Shown in pieces: positions 8,123-18,700 of a DNA stretch of 34,744 nucleotides. Each line of letters opens with the position of its first letter. Within the stretch, counting starts at the first letter, position 1. The notes beneath the pieces were generated by a model. The model had not been told where the DNA came from. It worked only from the letters and a program-made list of their open reading frames with translations, and searched no databases. Source of the DNA: Methylococcales bacterium (GTDB lineage Bacteria > Pseudomonadota > Gammaproteobacteria > Methylococcales > Methylomonadaceae); assembly GCA_028714175.1 (NCBI GenBank), contig JAQTMV010000027.1, forward strand, positions 1 to 34,744. Direction: 5' to 3'. The translations under genes and the position numbers were made by a program.

Positions 8123-8777
8123 GCTTTGTTGACAGGGGTTGCCATTGGTCCGAATCCCTACGATGAAAGAACTGCGGGCGGAACTACGACGCTCGTCATA
8201 AATCCAAAAACGCTTGAAGTGATCAAAGATTTCGTGAGTTTGAGCGGAACTTTAATCAATTGTGCGGGCGGCAGAACGCCTTGGGGCAGCTGGATTTCTT
8301 GCGAAGAAACAACGCTGGGACAAACTATCCGTTCCAATAAAATAGGCAACCCAACAGGCGGCTATCCTAAGCCGCACGGTTATTGCTTTGAGGTTTTTGC
8401 ATCCGCTAATGCCTCAGTGAAACCGGTTCCGCTTAAAGCGATGGGCAGATTCAAGCATGAAGCCATTGCCGTTGATCAGAACACGGACATTATTTACCTC
8501 ACTGAAGACGCTGAAACCGCAGGTTTTTACCGGTTTTTACCCAAGCGCAACCAGCATCGATTATTCGGGAGTAAATGGTACGCCAGAGAGTTACATGCGC
8601 ATCCTCTCTCCCAACGTCAAAATGGCGGATTTCGCCAAAAATATAGCAAATGGTTTTGAAACCAGCGAATTTGCCGGTTCGACGTTTTCAGAAGACGGCA
8701 AAACGTTACTCGTAAATCTGCAGGCGGTCGGGGCGACCTTTGCTATTTGGGGCGATTGGAATACCTTCAGAATGTAG
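8123..8777 (+). pseudogene. Broken PhoX/DUF839-type phosphatase gene
   Basis: These are fragments of a PhoX-like (DUF839) secreted phosphatase. The first piece reads TGVAIGPNPYDERTAGGTTT, TPWGSWISCEETT, PHGYCFEV and FKHEAIAVDQNTDIIYLTED, ending at AGFYRFLP, all in family order. The frame then shifts near 8545 and a second piece reads YMRILSPNVKMADFAKNIANGF and SEFAGSTFSEDGKTLLVN, ending at GATFAIWGDW. A long stretch between the two pieces is missing, and so are the N-terminus and signal peptide, so this is a truncated, internally deleted and frameshifted relic. A transposase remnant follows directly and may explain the 3' damage. Confidence 0.8.
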
Positions 8778-8797
8778 TTAAAAATCAGGCCCAATTC

Positions 8798-9040
8798 GGC
8801 GAAAAGCAGATTTACGATTACGCTGACTGGCTATTTGCGCGCATGGTTTCCTAAGCTCCCTGGCTATGTTGTCTTCGTGCAAAGGATCAACCGAGTCGCG
8901 GATGTGTTTGCTCCGCTTCTTGAGATCATTCAGAGCGGGCCAAGCGAGAGCCTACGCGAGTGTGTTTGGCTCACCGATTCATTTCCGGTTGCCTTAGCAA
9001 AGCTTTATTCTCCTCACGTCAGCCTCAACCGAGATTTTTA
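8798..9040 (+). pseudogene. Transposase remnant (IS982/IS4-like)
   Basis: One frame reads GEKQIYDYADWLFARM. After a frameshift near 8850 a second frame reads KLPGYVVFVQRINRVADVFAPLLEIIQ, then VWLTDSFPVALAKLYSP. This pattern (a short helical segment, an FVQR-N motif, then a D-S-FP catalytic strand) is typical of the N-terminal half of IS982- or IS4-related transposases. The C-terminal half and the terminal repeats are absent. Family assignment is uncertain, but the transposase nature is likely. Confidence 0.5.
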
Positions 9041-9042
9041 GG

Positions 9043-11817
9043 TTAATTAATCCGGGTCGCGATAGTTCCGCCAGGAATAGCTTTAACCGCACAGAATTTG
9101 AATTCCGGAATTTTCGCCGAAGGATCTAAAGCTTCATTAGTAATCATATTGGCGCTGGCTTCGTTATAGCAGAAGGCCATAAACAAACTGCCTGGTTGAA
9201 TACCCATATCAGATCGTGCGTAAGCGGTAATTTTGCCGCGGCGCGATTCAATGGTAATTAATCCGCCTGCTTCAATACCTAATTTTTCCAGGTCGTCAGG
9301 GTGGACGGTTATCACCGGATCCGGTTCGATGGCATCCAGTATCGTCGAATGGCGCGTCATGCTGCCGGTGTGCCAATGTTCGAGCTGGCGGCCGGTGATA
9401 AAAATTAGCGGATAGTCATCATCAGGCATTTCATCGGCATGGATATATTCAGCAGGTACAAATCTGCCTCTGCCGGTTGCTGTGGGGAAACCATCGGTAA
9501 AAATGACCGGTTCGCCTGGGTCGCCGACATTTTCCAACGGGTATGTCAATGAGTCTTCTTTTTCCAGTCTGTCCCAGGTCATGCCGGCGATGCTGCCCAT
9601 CGCCTGACGCATTTCGTTAAACACATCTTCAGGGCCGTTGTAGTTCCAGTTACAACCTAAACGCTTGGCTATTTCCTGGATAATCCATAAGTCTTGTCTG
9701 GCATCGCCGGGCGGATTGACGGCCTGACGGCCTATTTGCACACGTCTGTCGGTATTGGAGAAAGTGCCGGTTTTTTCGTAAAATGCCGAGGCAGGCAAAA
9801 TGACATCGGCAAACCCCGCTGTTTCAGTCAGGAAAATGTCCTGAATAACTAAATGTTCCAATGCCGCAAAGGCTTCGCGAACATGGTTCTGGTTGGGATC
9901 AGACATTGCGGGATTTTCACCCTCAACGAACATGCCAAACACTTCGTGGTGTAAAATCGCATGGATCATTTCGACAGTTGTCAGACCTTTTTTAGAGTCC
10001 AGTTCGACCCCCCATAATTTTTCATACTTTGCCTGGTAAGCGGGATCTTCAACCGGTTCGTAATCAGGATACACCATCGGAATCAAGCCAACGTCTGATG
10101 CGCCCTGCACATTGTTTTGACCACGCAACGGATGCAAACCGGTACCGGGCCTGCCAATTTGACCGGTCATTAACGCCAGGGCAATCAGGCAGCGCGCATT
10201 ATCAGTACCATGGATATGCTGCGATATGCCCATACCCCAAAATATCATGGAGGCCTTTGATGTTGCATAAAGCCTGGCAACTTCACGAATGATACCGGCA
10301 TCAATACCACATATTGGCGCAACATGTTCAGGAGTGAAATTTTTCAAATGGACACGCATTTGCTCATAGTCTTCGGTATATTTGGCAATATAGTCATCAT
10401 TTTGAAGGTCCTCATCCAGAATGACGTGCATAATACCATTAAGCAGCGCCACGTCGGTATCGGGGCGGAACTGTAAAACGTGGCTGGCGTATTTGGCAAT
10501 TGAACTACGGTTAGGATCTATCAAAATAATTTTGGTACCGTTTTTAGCTGCATTCTTCATGAAGGTTGCTGCAACCGGATGGTTTACTGTCGGATTGGAG
10601 CCGATAATGATGACAACTTCGGCCAGACTGACATCAGAAACCGGGTTGGATACCGCACCGGAACCCAGACACTCCAGTAACGCCACCACCGATGAAGCAT
10701 GGCAAAGACGGGTACAGTGATCGACATTGTTTGAACCAAAACCGGTACGCACCAGTTTCTGGAATAAATATGCCTCTTCATTGCTGCCTTTGGCCGAACC
10801 CAAACCGGCAAGCGCTTTTTTGCCTTTTTCATCACGGATTTTTTTGAGGCCAGAAGCTGCAAAATCCAGAGCTTCGTCCCAGCTTGCTTCTCTAAACACG
10901 CTGTCGAGATCATTGGGATCGAGTAATTCAGTGGTTTTAGCAACGCCTTCACGTCTAATCAGCGGTTTGGTGAGACGTAACGGGTTGTCAATGTAGTTAA
11001 AGCCGAAACGGCCCTTGACGCAGAGGCGCAGATGATTGGTATAGCCGTCACGGCCTTCGGTATAAAGTATCCTGTTGTCTTTAATATGGTATTTAATTAA
11101 ACAGCCAACACCGCAGTAAGGACAGGTTGAATCAACGGTTTTGTCGGCGACTTGTAAACCGACATTATTGGCGGGCATTAACGCGCCGGTAGGGCAGGCC
11201 TGCACACATTCGCCGCAAGCGACACAGCTGCTCGCGCCCATCGGGTCGGCGATGTCAAAAACAATTTCGGCATGAGCGCCACGGTTTGCGTAACCGATGA
11301 CATCATTCACTTGTTCTTCGCGGCACGCTCTGACGCAGCGTGTACACTGGATGCAGGCATCCAGATTGACAGCCATGGCTGGATGCGAGAAATCAGGTGC
11401 AGGTTGGGCGCGGCCACTAAAACGTGGCTTGCCAATATTGAGTTTGTCGGCCCAAATATCCAGCTCGGAATCCAGTCTGTAGGGCGATTTACCCTGATTC
11501 GGCATGTCGGACTTGAGCAATTCAAGCACCATTTTTTGTGATTTTATTGCACGTTCACTTTGCGCTTTAACATTCATACCCTCAACAGGTGCGCGGCAGC
11601 ACGAAGGCGCCAGGGTTCGTTCACCATCAATTTCTACGACACAGGCGCGGCAATTGCCGTCCGGGCGATAACCTTCCTTGTAACACAGGTAAGGAATTTC
11701 CTTACCGTGACGTTTAGCCACTTGCAGGATGGTTTCATCCTGAAATGCTGACATTGTTTCACCGTCCAGCGTGAAGTTCACCATTGGTTTGTTTATATAT
11801 TCTGGATTTGCGGCCAT
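9043..11817 (-). CDS. fdsA: NAD-dependent formate dehydrogenase, catalytic alpha subunit
   Basis: This 924-residue cytoplasmic molybdo- or tungstoenzyme subunit oxidises formate to CO2. Domains in order: an N-terminal plant-type [2Fe-2S] domain (CYKEGYRPDGNCRAC, residues 45-59), a Cys-rich segment, two [4Fe-4S] clusters (CIQCTRCVRAC near 155, CVACGECVQAC near 198), a further [4Fe-4S] site at CPYCGVGC (232-239), and the bis-MGD catalytic domains. The metal-ligand position holds Cys372 in RLCHASSV, not selenocysteine, and the adjacent His is conserved. The C-terminal dinucleotide-binding domain carries GRQLEHWHTGSMTR. It lies 26 bases downstream of fdsB in the same operon. No fdsD or fdhD chaperone gene is beside it. 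Electrons pass to the FMN/NAD subunit, giving the NADH that ends methane oxidation. Confidence 0.93.
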   Translation of the reverse strand: MAANPEYINKPMVNFTLDGETMSAFQDETILQVAKRHGKEIPYLCYKEGYRPDGNCRACVVEIDGERTLAPSCCRAPVEGMNVKAQSERAIKSQKMVLELLKSDMPNQGKSPYRLDSELDIWADKLNIGKPRFSGRAQPAPDFSHPAMAVNLDACIQCTRCVRACREEQVNDVIGYANRGAHAEIVFDIADPMGASSCVACGECVQACPTGALMPANNVGLQVADKTVDSTCPYCGVGCLIKYHIKDNRILYTEGRDGYTNHLRLCVKGRFGFNYIDNPLRLTKPLIRREGVAKTTELLDPNDLDSVFREASWDEALDFAASGLKKIRDEKGKKALAGLGSAKGSNEEAYLFQKLVRTGFGSNNVDHCTRLCHASSVVALLECLGSGAVSNPVSDVSLAEVVIIIGSNPTVNHPVAATFMKNAAKNGTKIILIDPNRSSIAKYASHVLQFRPDTDVALLNGIMHVILDEDLQNDDYIAKYTEDYEQMRVHLKNFTPEHVAPICGIDAGIIREVARLYATSKASMIFWGMGISQHIHGTDNARCLIALALMTGQIGRPGTGLHPLRGQNNVQGASDVGLIPMVYPDYEPVEDPAYQAKYEKLWGVELDSKKGLTTVEMIHAILHHEVFGMFVEGENPAMSDPNQNHVREAFAALEHLVIQDIFLTETAGFADVILPASAFYEKTGTFSNTDRRVQIGRQAVNPPGDARQDLWIIQEIAKRLGCNWNYNGPEDVFNEMRQAMGSIAGMTWDRLEKEDSLTYPLENVGDPGEPVIFTDGFPTATGRGRFVPAEYIHADEMPDDDYPLIFITGRQLEHWHTGSMTRHSTILDAIEPDPVITVHPDDLEKLGIEAGGLITIESRRGKITAYARSDMGIQPGSLFMAFCYNEASANMITNEALDPSAKIPEFKFCAVKAIPGGTIATRIN

Positions 11818-11843
11818 GGGGTTACTCTCTTACTAAACAATAT

Positions 11844-13544
11844 TTATCGCAATTCGTCTGGGAAATATTTCATCACGCAGCGTAAAGGGTTAGGCGCAGC
11901 TTGTCCCAACCCGCAAATGGAGGCATCGACCATAACTGTTGAGAGTTCCTCCAACAGCTCCTGGTTCCAGTTTTTTTCTTCCATTAAAATTGTAGCCTTG
12001 GCCGTACCGACACGACACGGCGTACATTGTCCGCAGGATTCATCTTCAAAGAATTTCATCGCGTTCAAGGCTAATTCTCTGGCGCTGTCCTGATTTGAGA
12101 AAACCACAACGGCAGCAGAACCAATGAAGCAGCCGTATTTATTCAGGGTATCGAAGTCCATCGGAATATCGCCCATACTTGCAGGCAGGATACCGCCCGA
12201 AGCGCCGCCCGGAAAGTAGCCGTAAAATTCATGACCTTCCTGCATACCGCCGCAATATTCAGCGATTAATTCGCGCATGGTAATGCCGGCAGGCGCTAAA
12301 TGAACGCCCGGTTTATTAATGCGACCTGAAATAGAGAAAGAACGCAGACCCTTGCGTTCGTTTCTGCCGTGCGAGGCGAACCACTCAGGGCCTTTTTCGA
12401 TTATATCTCTGACCCAGTAACAGGTCTCCATATTGTGTTCCAGCGTTGGCCGTCCAAACAAACCGACTTCTGCAAGAAACGGCGGCCTTAAACGCGGCAT
12501 GCCGCGTTTGCCTTCGATGGATTCTACCATTGCCGACTCTTCGCCGCAGATATAAGCACCGGCGCCGCGCCGTAAATGAATTGGCGGCATCCTATAGTTA
12601 TAGAGTGGTGACGGCGGATTGTTATGCAATTTGGCAATTTCTTTGGTCAAAATCTCGCGGCAGCCGGCATATTCATCGCGCAGATAAATATAAATCTCGT
12701 CGCAACCGACAGTTAAGGCAGCGATAATAGCACCTTCCAGAAAACGATGTGGATCGTGTTCCAGATAATGACGGTCTTTAAACGTACCCGGTTCGCCTTC
12801 GTCGATATTGACAGCCATTAAGCGCGGGCCGTCAAAACCTTTAACGATACGCCATTTTCTGCCGGCAGGAAAACCTGCGCCACCCAAACCGCGAAGACCG
12901 GAATTTTCCATCTTTTGGATGATGCTGTCGGCGTCTATTTTGTCTTCAATTAGCTGTTTCAGGGTTTGGTAGCCGCCATCTGCTTTATACTGTTCGAAAC
13001 TGATATAGTCGGTGATTTTGGCTTTAACAGCATTGTGTTCAACAGCTGTAAGCACTGTTTCGGCAGTGGCCCGGTCGACAGGATTTTGACCGACAACAGC
13101 AACCGGCGCATATTGACAACGGCCGACGCAGGGGACTTTTTGCACTCTGACTTTATTACCCAGACCATTTTCCAGCGCCAGAAACAAGTTATTGCTGCCT
13201 GCCATTGCACAAGACAGCGATTCACAAACGCGTACAGTCAGCGCTGGAGGAGGCGTTTGGCCTTCTTTGACGACATCAAAATGATGATAAAAAGAGGCCA
13301 CTTCAAACACTTCGGTAGTGGCAAGATTCATCTCATGGGCAAGTGCGACCAGATGTCTGGACGAAATATGCCGATAGTAATCCTGAATTTTGTGTAAATG
13401 CTCAATCAATAAATCCCGTTGGCGGGATTCGCCGCCCAGGAGCTTCCTTACCTCTTCCAACGACACCGGATCAACTGCATGACCTTTAGGACCTCTGCGT
13501 TTTTTTTTGGTGATCTGTTCCGGGGATATTTTTATAACTGCCAC
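11844..13544 (-). CDS. fdsB: Formate dehydrogenase diaphorase subunit (NuoE-NuoF fusion)
   Basis: This 566-residue subunit takes electrons from FdsA to NAD+. The N-terminal third is NuoE/FdsG-like, with [2Fe-2S] cysteines at 107, 112, 139 and 143 (CESLSC, CVGRC). The rest is NuoF-like: the glycine-rich FMN/NADH site LRGLGGAGFPAGRKW (about 217-231), GEPGTFKDRH, ICGEESA, and a [4Fe-4S] site with cysteines 504, 507, 510 and 544. This fused layout matches the two-subunit formate dehydrogenase 1 of Methylobacterium rather than the FdsGBA three-gene form. I chose the GTG at 13544 because a GGAGG (13557-13553) sits eight bases upstream; a TTG at 13559 would overlap that site and add five residues. 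It is the first gene of the operon with fdsA. Confidence 0.92.
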   Translation of the reverse strand: MAVIKISPEQITKKKRRGPKGHAVDPVSLEEVRKLLGGESRQRDLLIEHLHKIQDYYRHISSRHLVALAHEMNLATTEVFEVASFYHHFDVVKEGQTPPPALTVRVCESLSCAMAGSNNLFLALENGLGNKVRVQKVPCVGRCQYAPVAVVGQNPVDRATAETVLTAVEHNAVKAKITDYISFEQYKADGGYQTLKQLIEDKIDADSIIQKMENSGLRGLGGAGFPAGRKWRIVKGFDGPRLMAVNIDEGEPGTFKDRHYLEHDPHRFLEGAIIAALTVGCDEIYIYLRDEYAGCREILTKEIAKLHNNPPSPLYNYRMPPIHLRRGAGAYICGEESAMVESIEGKRGMPRLRPPFLAEVGLFGRPTLEHNMETCYWVRDIIEKGPEWFASHGRNERKGLRSFSISGRINKPGVHLAPAGITMRELIAEYCGGMQEGHEFYGYFPGGASGGILPASMGDIPMDFDTLNKYGCFIGSAAVVVFSNQDSARELALNAMKFFEDESCGQCTPCRVGTAKATILMEEKNWNQELLEELSTVMVDASICGLGQAAPNPLRCVMKYFPDELR

Positions 13545-13552
13545 ACGTATTT

Positions 13553-13557
13553 CCTCC
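13553..13557 (-). promoter_or_regulatory. Ribosome binding site deciding the fdsB start
   Basis: GGAGG on the minus strand lies eight bases before the GTG at 13544. It supports that GTG over the in-frame TTG at 13559, which begins before the site. Confidence 0.75.
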
Positions 13558-13559
13558 AA

Positions 13560-14263
13560 ATTGTCCGGGTGTTAGAGCTGTACTTTCGAGTCCGGCTCCA
13601 GTTGTTATGCTTGCCGTATGCCAACAAATTTGTACACTTTAACGTAATTGTAACATGACTTTCAAGCCATCATTTAATAGGGTAATTATTAACTATCAAA
13701 CGCTAAAAGCCTTATTATTTTAAGTAAGGCATAGTATTACTTTAATAAATTATTTGAAAATTGAATTCCGATTATTTACATGGTAATTTAACCTAAACTT
13801 TCGACACTTGAAACAACCATTCCGTTCGTCTTGAGCCTCACGGCTATGCTCATGATAGCCTTTCTGATGAATGAATTCACCGCCATGATAGTGTACATGT
13901 TCATTGCTATTGCATTGTTGGCCAATTTAAGAGCATTTTGCCTTTATTGTTTTCTCGTGGGCAAATACCGAAGCACAAGTTTACAACGCTCACTTATTGA
14001 GGCCATGGATGATTTTTTTGGCTAAAGATTTAAGTGTACAAGAATAACTTGAAAAGACTGCTATTTTTTTGCCGATAAAACATGCGGAATAGGATGAGGC
14101 CGTTACTTGTTAAAAGCTGTTCGTTCTTCATGGTGAAAATGGCAAGTTTCGACTCATTTCGAATGGTCGAGAAGCTTTGAAATTAGTCAAGCCGCTGGCA
14201 ATTCTCGACCAAAAGCGGTTATTAGCAAAAAATCTATTATATTTTCAAGGCGTTATCAACGTA
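13560..14263. other. Intergenic stretch with no supported gene
   Basis: This AT-rich 700 bases must hold the promoter of fdsBA. A candidate on the minus strand is TTGAAA, 17 bases, TTAAAG (around 13662-13635), but it is weak. A 6-bp inverted repeat GCCTTA/TAAGGC lies at 13709-13730. A 64-codon hydrophobic open frame (13831-14025) has no ribosome site and no recognisable family, so I do not call it. A 10-bp inverted repeat TGGTCGAGAA/TTCTCGACCA (14164-14173 and 14202-14211) lies just downstream of the MFS gene and could be a transcript end or an element end. Confidence 0.5.
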
Positions 14264-15481
14264 TCAATGCAGTTGGTGAAGCTCCAGCCGGCGCAGTTTC
14301 GGTGCCAGTTTTGCCATTGCAGCAACCACGGCCAGCGTCATCACCCCTCCGAAAATCACCGACGGCACCAGCCCCATCAAGCGCGCCGCAACACCCGACT
14401 CAAAAGCACCCAGTTCGTTCGATGAGCCAATAAAGATGCCGTTGATAGCGGAAACGCGGCCGCGCATGGCATCGGGTGTCGCCAGTTGCAGGATGGTCGT
14501 GCGCATGACCACCGATACTCCATCGCAAACACCGGAGAGCATCAACAGTAGCCCGGCAAGCCAGAAGTTTGTTGATAGAGCAAAGCCGATCATGCAGAAG
14601 CCGAACCCTGCCACGGCTCCCAGCAGCCAGTGTCCGGCATGCAGATTGATTGGATGGCGGGCGAGCAATAGCCCTGTCATCACGGCACCGATTGCCGGCG
14701 CGGCACGAAGAATCCCAAGTCCCTCCGGACCGTAATGAAAGACGTCGTGAATGAATGCAGGCAGCATGGAAACCGCGCCCCCGAACAGCACGGCAAACAT
14801 ATCCAGTGACTGCGCGCCGAGGATGATCTGGTTGCTAAACACGAAATGCAGTCCTTCGGCGATGCTGGTAAAGATGGGTGCGCTTGCCGCCGGAGGAGGT
14901 TCCTTGATACGCAGTGACAGCAGTGCCACAGCGGCACCCAGGCAAAGGCTGGCGGCAACGCCATAGGCTGCCGTCTTGCCTGCCCATCCGACCAGGATAC
15001 CGCCTAATGCGGGACCTGCCACTAAGCCGAACTGGAACACGGAACTGCCGATTCCCGAGGCTCGAGCATATTGACCACGCGGCAGAATCAGGGCGAACAT
15101 GGCGGTATATGATGGACTGATAAACGCACGCGCCGCCCCCGAAAAGGCGATAGAGCAGTAGATCCACATCGAAGGATTGCCGCCAATCCGACCTGCTGAC
15201 ACTGCAGCCAGTGTCAGCGCGGTGAGAAACAGCATCAGGCAGGCGAGCACACCGAACATGCGACGGGAATGGTGATCTACCGCATAACCTGCGAACAGCG
15301 CGCAGCAGAAGTAGGGGATGACTTCGGCCAGTCCGACCAACCCCAGTGCAAATGTGTCATGCGTCAGTTCGTAGATGTGCCAGCCCACAACGGTCGCCAT
15401 TATTTGGTAGGCGAGAACGATCAGGACGCGAAAAGATAGCAGCTTTAGAAAAGCGGGATTTGGAGTACCAAAAAATTTCAT
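14264..15481 (-). CDS. MFS exporter (EntS-like)
   Basis: This is a major facilitator superfamily transporter with about 12 hydrophobic helices, related to the EntS/DUF894 group of exporters. Typical features are PAFLKLLSFRVL before helix 1, GWHIYELT, DHHSRR in the loop after helix 2 (the MFS signature loop), and the late RGRVSAINGIF segment. The substrate cannot be told from sequence. I place the start at the ATG at 15481 (405 residues, MKFFGTPNPAF), where family homology begins. An upstream in-frame ATG at 15580 would add 33 polar residues unlike the family; neither start has a strong ribosome site. It is divergent from lhr. It is more GC-rich than the formate dehydrogenase genes beside it, so it may have been acquired. 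Confidence 0.8.
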   Translation of the reverse strand: MKFFGTPNPAFLKLLSFRVLIVLAYQIMATVVGWHIYELTHDTFALGLVGLAEVIPYFCCALFAGYAVDHHSRRMFGVLACLMLFLTALTLAAVSAGRIGGNPSMWIYCSIAFSGAARAFISPSYTAMFALILPRGQYARASGIGSSVFQFGLVAGPALGGILVGWAGKTAAYGVAASLCLGAAVALLSLRIKEPPPAASAPIFTSIAEGLHFVFSNQIILGAQSLDMFAVLFGGAVSMLPAFIHDVFHYGPEGLGILRAAPAIGAVMTGLLLARHPINLHAGHWLLGAVAGFGFCMIGFALSTNFWLAGLLLMLSGVCDGVSVVMRTTILQLATPDAMRGRVSAINGIFIGSSNELGAFESGVAARLMGLVPSVIFGGVMTLAVVAAMAKLAPKLRRLELHQLH

Positions 15482-15773
15482 GAATGTCCGATGATCAAAG
15501 CGATTCGTCTGCCTGAGTTGAGCAGCTGAATCAAAATAGTTGCAAAGTGTACTGTCTTTTTTGAAGACGGCAATTCTCATTATGGAAGATGTTGTTTTTC
15601 AATTGCTTATAAAATGTACAGCGATTTGACGCACGAAGCAAAGAGTTATCGAGTCTTGTATTAAAGCTTTATACTTCCAAAAACTTTTCGCCTTAGTACA
15701 ATGCCAAAGTTTAAATTTTCGAACGCGTTGCTCATCTGCTTTCATAACGTAATTTTTCAGACTTAAGGTTTTC

Positions 15774-18700
15774 ATGTCTCCAGTTTTAAGCTCGTTTCAC
15801 CCGGTGGTAGCCGATTGGTTCCTAAGTCAATTTGCAGCACCATCAGAAGTTCAATGCCTGGCCTGGCCTGCCATTCAGGCCGGGCAATCGACGCTGATCG
15901 CAGCGCCTACGGGCTCGGGTAAAACGCTGGCAGCATTCTTGGCCGTCATCGACGAACTGGTTAAGCAAGGACTGGCGTCTTCATTGCCCGACCAGACACA
16001 GGTGCTTTATATCTCGCCGTTAAAAGCCCTATCGAATGATATCCATAAAAATCTGGAACAACCGTTGACCGGCATCGGCATGGCTCTGCTGGAAGACTCT
16101 TTACCTGGCGTCGTCATACGAGCCCAAACGCGAACCGGCGATACCAGTCAAGCCGAACGCGCAGCGATGAAACGATTTCATCCTCATATCCTGGTTACGA
16201 CGCCGGAATCCTTGTTCATCCTGCTTACTTCGGAATCCGGGCGCGAAATGCTGAAAACCGTTCGCAGCGTCATCGTTGATGAAATTCATGCGCTGGCAGG
16301 CAACAAACGCGGCGCTCATCTGATGTTGTCGCTGGAGCGGCTTGTACAATTAACCGGACAGCCGCCGGTACGCATCGGCTTGTCTGCCACCCAAAAGCCG
16401 CTCACAGCGATAGCGCATTATTTGACAGGTCATCGCAACGTGCCCTGCACTATCATTGACACAGGTCATGTCAGGCAGCGCGATTTGCTGGTTGAAGTCA
16501 CCAGTTCCCCGCTGGAAGCCGTTATGGCCAACGAGGTCTGGACTGAAATTTATGACCGCCTGGAACAGTTGATTAATGAACATCATACCACGCTGATTTT
16601 CGTCAACACGCGGCGACTGGCCGAACGTGCCGCAGCCGCGCTGGCCGACCGGCTGGGCGAAGCGGCGGTAACGGCTCATCACGGCAGTCTTGCCAAGGAA
16701 CACAGATTATCGGCAGAACATCGGCTGAAACAGGGTCAGCTTAAAGCTTTGGTGGCGACGGCTTCATTAGAGCTCGGCATCGATATCGGCGATGTCGATC
16801 TGGTCTGCCAGTTGGGATCACCGCATACGATTGCGGCCTTCCTGCAGCGCGTCGGCCGCTCCGGGCATAGTCTTGGCGCAATACCCAAGGGCCGGTTATT
16901 TCCGTTATCGCGTGACGATTTACTGGAATGCACTGGCCTGTTGGCAGCTATCGCAAAAGACCAGCTTGATAGCATTCAAATTCCCGATCACCCTCTCGAC
17001 GTACTGGCGCAGCAAATCGTAGCCGAAGTCGCCTGCAGGGAATGGCAGGAACAGGAACTGTTTCAGGTCATTATTAAAGCCTGGCCCTATCGTTCGTTAA
17101 CTCTGGATCAATATACGGCCGTTGTTAAAATGCTTGGCGACGGTTATCACACCCGGCGCGGACGGCGCGGCGCGTACTTGCACCGCGATGTCGTTCACGG
17201 CGTACTGCGGCCGCGAAAAGGCGCCCGCTTGACCGCCATCATGAACGGCGGCGCCATCCCCGATCAGTTCGATTATGATGTCATCTTACAGCCTGAAAGC
17301 TTGTTTATCGGCACGTTAAACGAAGATTTCGCCTTTGAGAGCTTACCGGGCGATATTTTTCAACTCGGCAATAGCTCCTACCGGATGCTCAAAATCGAAC
17401 AAGGCAAGGTTTTTGTCGAGGACGCCCACGGCCAGCCGCCGAATATCCCTTTCTGGTTCGGCGAAGCGCCGGGACGCAGCTATGAACTGTCTGCCGCGGT
17501 ATCGGAGCTGACGGCCACTATCGATCATCTGCTGGAACTGGGAGAAGATGAAGCCCGCCAATTTATCTTTAACGAGCTGGCTTTACCTGCCGCAGCGGCC
17601 GAGCAGTTATATGATTATCTGGCGACCGCCAAGGCCGCACTAACGGTGCTGCCCACGTTTAACAACATCATTTTCGAACGTTTTTTCGATGAAACCGGCG
17701 ATATGCATTTCGTCATCCACTCTGTTTACGGTTCCCGAGTGAATAAGGCCTGGGGTCTGGCATTGCGTAAACGCTTTTGCCGCCGTTTCAATTTCGAATT
17801 ACAGGCAGCCGCCAATGAAAATAATATCGTCCTTTCGTTAGGGCCTACGCATAGCTTCCCGTTGAAAGAGCCAGCCGGTTATCTCAAGGCGGATACCGTG
17901 AAAGACGTATTGATACAGGCGCTGTTGGCCGCGCCAATGTTTCCAACGCGCTGGCGCTGGGTCGCCAATACAGCGCTGGCTGTGCCTCGTAACCGCGCAG
18001 GAAAAAAAGTACCGGCGTATTTTCAAAGAAACGATGCGGAAGACTTGATCGCCATCATCTTTCCGGATCAGCTGGCGTGTTTCGAAAATATCGCCGGCGA
18101 CAGGGAAGTGCCTGCTCATCCGCTGGTCAATCAGACGCTTTGGGACTGTCTTCATGAATTGATGGATATCGACGGTTTACAGCAATTACTAAGCGGGATT
18201 GAAAACGGGAGCATCACAATTATTACCCGCGACCTGACCAGCCCGTCGCCGATGGCTCAGGAAATCATTAATGCGAAAGCCTATGCCTTTCTCGATAATG
18301 CGCCTGCAGAAGAAAGGCGGACTTTGGCGATACAGCAGCGCCGTTTCGGCAGCCCAGAGGAGGCAGCTGAAATCGGCCGTTTAAATCCGGAAGCTATAGA
18401 ACGCGTATGTAACGAAGCCTGGCCGGAAACACGGAATGAAGATGAATTGCATGAGGCTTTAGTCATCCTCGGCTTCATGACGGAACAGGAAGGCGAGCGT
18501 GGCCCGTTATCAAAGCAGCATCCTATAACCCAAAGCATTTCTGGCATGCTTGACGTATTGCAGAACGACCAAAGGGCAGCGGTCATGATCTTGCCGCATG
18601 GGCAACGTCTCTGGGTAGCCGCCGAACGCCTGTACGAATTACAGATATTGTTTCCGGACGCTAAATTGTCTCCTGCCATTGCCGCAGTACCGCCAGACAA

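Noticed and set aside
13831..14025. Hydrophobic 64-codon open frame
   Set aside because: There is no ribosome site, no recognisable family and no neighbour support. The composition fits chance in AT-rich DNA.
14164..14211. Inverted repeat as a sure terminator of the MFS gene
   Set aside because: The 10-bp arms are perfect, but the 28-base loop is long and no T-run follows on the minus strand, so I only mention it in the intergenic entry.
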